64,000 nucleotides of DNA, taken from Nostoc sp. ATCC 53789. Lineage in GTDB: Bacteria; Cyanobacteriota; Cyanobacteriia; Cyanobacteriales; Nostocaceae. Shown piece after piece: positions 61,068-64,000 of the stretch (position 1 is the first letter of the stretch; the number at the start of each line of letters is the position of its first letter). Where the stretch lies: NCBI RefSeq assembly GCF_009873495.1, contig NZ_CP046703.1, positions 7,064,001-7,128,000 on the forward strand, read 5' to 3'. A program made the position numbers and the translations under genes. Below the pieces are notes generated by a model. The model did no database searches, had not been told where the DNA came from, and saw nothing but the letters and a program-made list of their open reading frames with translations.

Positions 61068-61416
61068 GTTAAACCTCTACGTAGGCGGTTAGCTACAACT
61101 TTATATATTCCCATATTGTGACCAAAAGGGGGAGGGGGCGGGAAGAGGTAGGGGAGCAGAGGGAGCAGGGGAAGCAGGGGAAGAATACTAACTTCTGACT
61201 CCTAACTCAGCACTAAAAAAGGAGCAAAGAGATGGAATTTCCCTTACCTTTTAACCTTTTCCCGACATCTTGCAAAAGTTCCTTTTGTAAGATGTCTATT
61301 AATTATTGACCCATGACCAATTTCCAATGGTTCGTAGTTGAGTGAAAAATTTGATCTTGCTTTTGGGAATACTTAATTTATTCACTTGAATAATTTAGAA
61401 TTCAGGCATTATCAAT
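61068..61416. other. Intergenic region with purine-rich tract and hairpin
   Basis: No gene. It has a GGGGAG/GCAGGG-type repeat at about 61127-61185 and a 15-bp hairpin (61264-61278 with 61282-61296; GACATCTTGCAAAAG, one G-T pair) about 120 bp before the DUF928 gene. Confidence 0.6.
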
Positions 61417-62247
61417 ATGAAACGGATTAAACCATTCCTATATTTTCTAACCTTTTCCTTACCTTTGGGTTTGCTTTCTGCTTTAACAGCACAGGTACAC
61501 GCTCAGTCGTACCATCCCAACAAAACTTGGCAAATTAGTCAGGCATTTAAGCCACCACAGCGAGGCAAACCTCCTGCAAGTGCTGGTGGTTCTACCCGTG
61601 GCGGCTCTTGCCTAATAGGGAAAAAATTAATAACTCCCTTAATGCCTCCAGATAAATTAGGACTGACATTTGCTCAACATCCAACATTTTTCTGGTATGT
61701 ACCTCCATTTAAAGTTAAAACAGCTAAGTTTGTGCTGCTAGCTGAAGACCAAGACGTATTTTATGAAACATCTTTTACGCTTCCTGATAAACCTGGAATT
61801 ATTAGCTTCAAACTTCCTGAGAGTTCCCCCGGACTTGCTGTAGGTAAAACTTATCACTGGTATCTAACAATTGTTTGTAATGCTCAAGACTCCAGCGACA
61901 ATCCGACTGTAGAAGGTTGGGTGGAACGCACTCAACCAGGCTCATCGTTGTCGGAGGCGTTAGTAAAGGCAAATGTGTACAAGTTACCCACCATCTATGC
62001 AGAAGCTGGGATTTGGCATGAAGCGCTGACTAGTTTGGTGCAGCTACGCCGAACTGAGCCGAATAATTTTAAAGCGAGGCTGGATTGGAGACAATTTTTC
62101 AAGTCTGTAGGTTTGAGTGCGATCGCTTCAGAACCATTGATCGATTGTTGCACATCTAAGAAAGAAGGGCATGGGGCTAAAGTAGAATTTCCAACTCCCA
62201 ACTCCCCACTCTCAACTCCCCACTCCCTATTCCCCACTCAGCACTAA
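61417..62247 (+). CDS. DUF928 exported protein
   Basis: The 276-aa protein has a signal peptide (PFLYFLTFSLPLGLLSALTAQVHA), then a DUF928 domain (TFFWYVPPFKVKTAKFVLLAEDQ, YHWYLTIVCN, VEGWVERTQ, ANVYKLPTIYAEAGIWHEAL). Cyanobacterial DUF928 genes commonly precede CHASE2-domain genes, as here (next start 5 bp after the stop), suggesting joint function in extracellular sensing. The last about 20 residues (FPTPNSPLSTPHSLFPTQH) are encoded by a CT-rich tandem repeat. Confidence 0.85.
   Translation: MKRIKPFLYFLTFSLPLGLLSALTAQVHAQSYHPNKTWQISQAFKPPQRGKPPASAGGSTRGGSCLIGKKLITPLMPPDKLGLTFAQHPTFFWYVPPFKVKTAKFVLLAEDQDVFYETSFTLPDKPGIISFKLPESSPGLAVGKTYHWYLTIVCNAQDSSDNPTVEGWVERTQPGSSLSEALVKANVYKLPTIYAEAGIWHEALTSLVQLRRTEPNNFKARLDWRQFFKSVGLSAIASEPLIDCCTSKKEGHGAKVEFPTPNSPLSTPHSLFPTQH
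62191..62244. repeat. CT-rich heptamer-like repeat at the end of the DUF928 gene
   Basis: Degenerate 7-bp units (CCCAACT, CCCCACT) encode the C-terminus of the DUF928 protein and occupy the space where a ribosome binding site for the next gene would be expected. Confidence 0.75.
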
Positions 62248-62252
62248 ATCTT

Positions 62253-64000
62253 ATGTGGGCAAAGCTGAAATCGCAAATCTGGCAATGGCGTGGTGTTTTA
62301 CTTGCTGTTCCCAATATTACAGCCCTGGTGATTGCACTACGTTTGACTGGATTACTGCAATTGTTGGAATTGGCAGCACTAGATCAATTTTTTCTCCTTC
62401 GTCCACAAGAATCGCCTGATACCCGCATCGTCATAGTTGAAATTAATGAGGCAGATATCCGTAAGCAGGGCCAGTGGCCTATGTCTGATGGAAAACTTGC
62501 CAGTTTGTTAGAGAAAATCAAACAGCAACAACCCAGAGCGATTGGTTTAGATATTTATCGTGATTTACCCGTCAATCCTGGTCATGAAGCTTTACTTAAG
62601 GTCTTTAAATCTACTCCAAATTTGATTGGAGTCCAAAAAGTCTCTGATACTGTTGATAGTTCGGCAGTTGATTCGTCTCCAGAACTAAAGCGACTCGATC
62701 AAATTGGGTCAAATGATTTACCCATAGATGGGGATGGCAAAATTCGGCGATCGCTATTATACGTAAATTTAAATAATGATCAGATTCTGGAAAGCTTTGG
62801 GTTAAAGCTGGCATTGTTGTACTTGAAACCTGAAGGCATTACCGCCAAGCCATCAGCAACTAACTCTAATTATTTGCAGTTAAATCGTGGCGTTTTCCCG
62901 ATTTTTGAAGCTAATGATGGGGGTTATGTCCGAGCAGATGCGGGAAGTTACCAAGTTCTGTTGAACTACCGAGGACGGATACAGCAGTTTACTAAAGTTT
63001 CTCTGGGCGAAGTACAAGATAAACCCATTCCACCAGACTTAATGCGGGACAAGGTGGTGTTAATTGGAGCTACTGCTGAGAGTTTGAAGGATCTATTCTA
63101 TACGCCCTACAGCAGTAATGTCTTGACTGATCCAGAACGAATGGCGGGTATAACAATTCATGCTAATTTGATTAGTCAAATTTTAAGTGCGGCAATGGAT
63201 GGTCGTCCATTGATTAAGTGTTTACCTGAGCCACTAGAATGGCTATCAATTTTAATTTGGTCAATTATTGGTGCTAGCTTGTGTTGGCTACAACGCCACA
63301 GTAGCAACCAGAAAACCCTTATGGCTGTTAGTGTTCTGCTAGCAGGTGGCGGTTTAATTGGTGGTAGTTTTCTTGCGTTTTTGGCTGGTTGGTGGATTCC
63401 TGTTGTCCCTTCATTGCTGGCATTCGCTGGTTCTGCGATCGCACTTACTCAGTATATTGCTCAAAGCGCTACCGAGATGCGAAAAACTCTCGGCCGCTAT
63501 CTAACTGATGAAATCGTCTCCAATATCCTAGAAACTCCTTCTGGGTTAAAGCTAGGGGGAGAGCGGAGAAAAGTTACGGTTCTTGTGTCTGATTTAAGAG
63601 GATTTTCAGCTATTTCCGAACAATTACCACCTGAAGAAGTAGTAAAGATTTTGAATCTTTATTTGGGAACAATGACAGATGTGATTAATCAGTATAAAGG
63701 CACGATTAATGAGTTTATGGGTGATGGCATTTTTGTGATATTTGGTGCGCCAATTAGCCGCATAGATGATTCTCAAAGAGCGATTGCTTGTGCTATTGCT
63801 ATGCAATTGGCAATGCAGCAAGTAAACGAACAAAATCGGCAAATGAATTTCCCAATCCTCGAAATGGGAATTGGAATGAATACAGGGGAAGCTGTAGCAG
63901 GAAATGTAGGTTCTCAAAAACGCGCTCAATACACAGTTATTGGCAGTCATGTTAATTTGGCTGCTCGAATTGAATCTTATACAGTGGGAGGACAGATTTT
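62253..64000 (+). CDS. CHASE2-domain class III nucleotide cyclase, 3' end outside window
   Basis: The open frame from ATG 62253 to the window end gives 582 residues without a stop. It has an N-terminal helix, an extracytoplasmic CHASE2 sensor (about 38-325; IVIVEINEADIRKQGQWP, DKVVLIGATAESLKD), three membrane helices (about 330-405), and a class III cyclase domain from about 440. Metal ligands are Asp 447 (VSDLRGFS) and Asp 491 (FMGDG), with VNLAARIE near the end. The purine-recognition Lys is replaced by Glu 487 and the Asp/Thr position is Thr 561, so nucleotide preference is uncertain. It is probably co-transcribed with the DUF928 gene. Confidence 0.92.
   Translation, partial: MWAKLKSQIWQWRGVLLAVPNITALVIALRLTGLLQLLELAALDQFFLLRPQESPDTRIVIVEINEADIRKQGQWPMSDGKLASLLEKIKQQQPRAIGLDIYRDLPVNPGHEALLKVFKSTPNLIGVQKVSDTVDSSAVDSSPELKRLDQIGSNDLPIDGDGKIRRSLLYVNLNNDQILESFGLKLALLYLKPEGITAKPSATNSNYLQLNRGVFPIFEANDGGYVRADAGSYQVLLNYRGRIQQFTKVSLGEVQDKPIPPDLMRDKVVLIGATAESLKDLFYTPYSSNVLTDPERMAGITIHANLISQILSAAMDGRPLIKCLPEPLEWLSILIWSIIGASLCWLQRHSSNQKTLMAVSVLLAGGGLIGGSFLAFLAGWWIPVVPSLLAFAGSAIALTQYIAQSATEMRKTLGRYLTDEIVSNILETPSGLKLGGERRKVTVLVSDLRGFSAISEQLPPEEVVKILNLYLGTMTDVINQYKGTINEFMGDGIFVIFGAPISRIDDSQRAIACAIAMQLAMQQVNEQNRQMNFPILEMGIGMNTGEAVAGNVGSQKRAQYTVIGSHVNLAARIESYTVGGQI

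Overview
The window comes from a filamentous, probably heterocyst-forming cyanobacterium of the Nostoc/Anabaena group. This is inferred from dense HIP1 octamers (GCGATCGC), 7-bp tandem repeats between genes, a CRISPR repeat of the Nostoc type ending in GAAAC, and the gene content: cytochrome c6, a CpcS-type bilin lyase beside an NblB-like HEAT protein, a high-light-inducible protein, HstK-type giant kinases and a CuA-less terminal oxidase operon. Nothing suggests a plasmid or phage. It reads as a chromosome segment seeded with small mobile repeats.

Layout. 1-5 kb: the 3' part of a PTS enzyme I gene meets a ParE/Phd toxin-antitoxin pair tail to tail, followed by a small secreted protein, a 21-bp heptad-coding repeat, a gene remnant and cysC. 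5-10 kb: a TonB-dependent receptor, then a Uma2-family gene cut by a complete 1,557-bp ISAzo13-like insertion sequence with 3-bp TTA target duplication. 10-18 kb: a TPR lipid-exported protein, petJ, a 113-bp MITE with 10-bp duplication, and a 1,953-aa HstK kinase. 18-24 kb: a mostly minus-strand housekeeping run (NatE/LivF-type ATPase, 4Fe-4S ferredoxin, hisZ, DnaJ-TPR protein, inositol monophosphatase, nuclease lipoprotein, 2Fe-2S ferredoxin), then tRNA-Ser(GGA). 25-29 kb: NblB-like and CpcS-type genes, a site-2 protease and an MBL-fold protein. 29-36 kb: a second HstK kinase of 2,135 aa and a periplasmic solute-binding protein.

36-43 kb holds the most coherent system. Two DUF2231 membrane proteins, coxB, coxA, coxC, an 81-aa membrane protein and an NDH-2 dehydrogenase are all transcribed leftward. 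CoxB has lost the CuA cysteines, so the oxidase should be a quinol oxidase (the ARTO/cox3 type). With NDH-2 it would form a short NAD(P)H-to-plastoquinone-to-oxygen chain.

44-56 kb: an SDR dehydrogenase, then a CDF transporter and a GH15 glucoamylase bracketed by 41-bp inverted repeats, a DUF1400 hydrolase, a hybrid histidine kinase, a divergent REC-histidine kinase, an Hli protein and a small unknown gene. 56-64 kb: a four-repeat orphan CRISPR array, phoD, a PEP-CTERM protein, an aroA of unusual class, and a DUF928 gene ahead of a CHASE2 nucleotide cyclase that runs off the window.

The strongest unusual theme is repeat biology. An IS and a MITE share termini and target-site length. Several other MITE-like elements lie between genes. 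Palindromic short repeats are inserted in frame inside three protein genes (both hstK genes and coxB) and inside the CRISPR leader.
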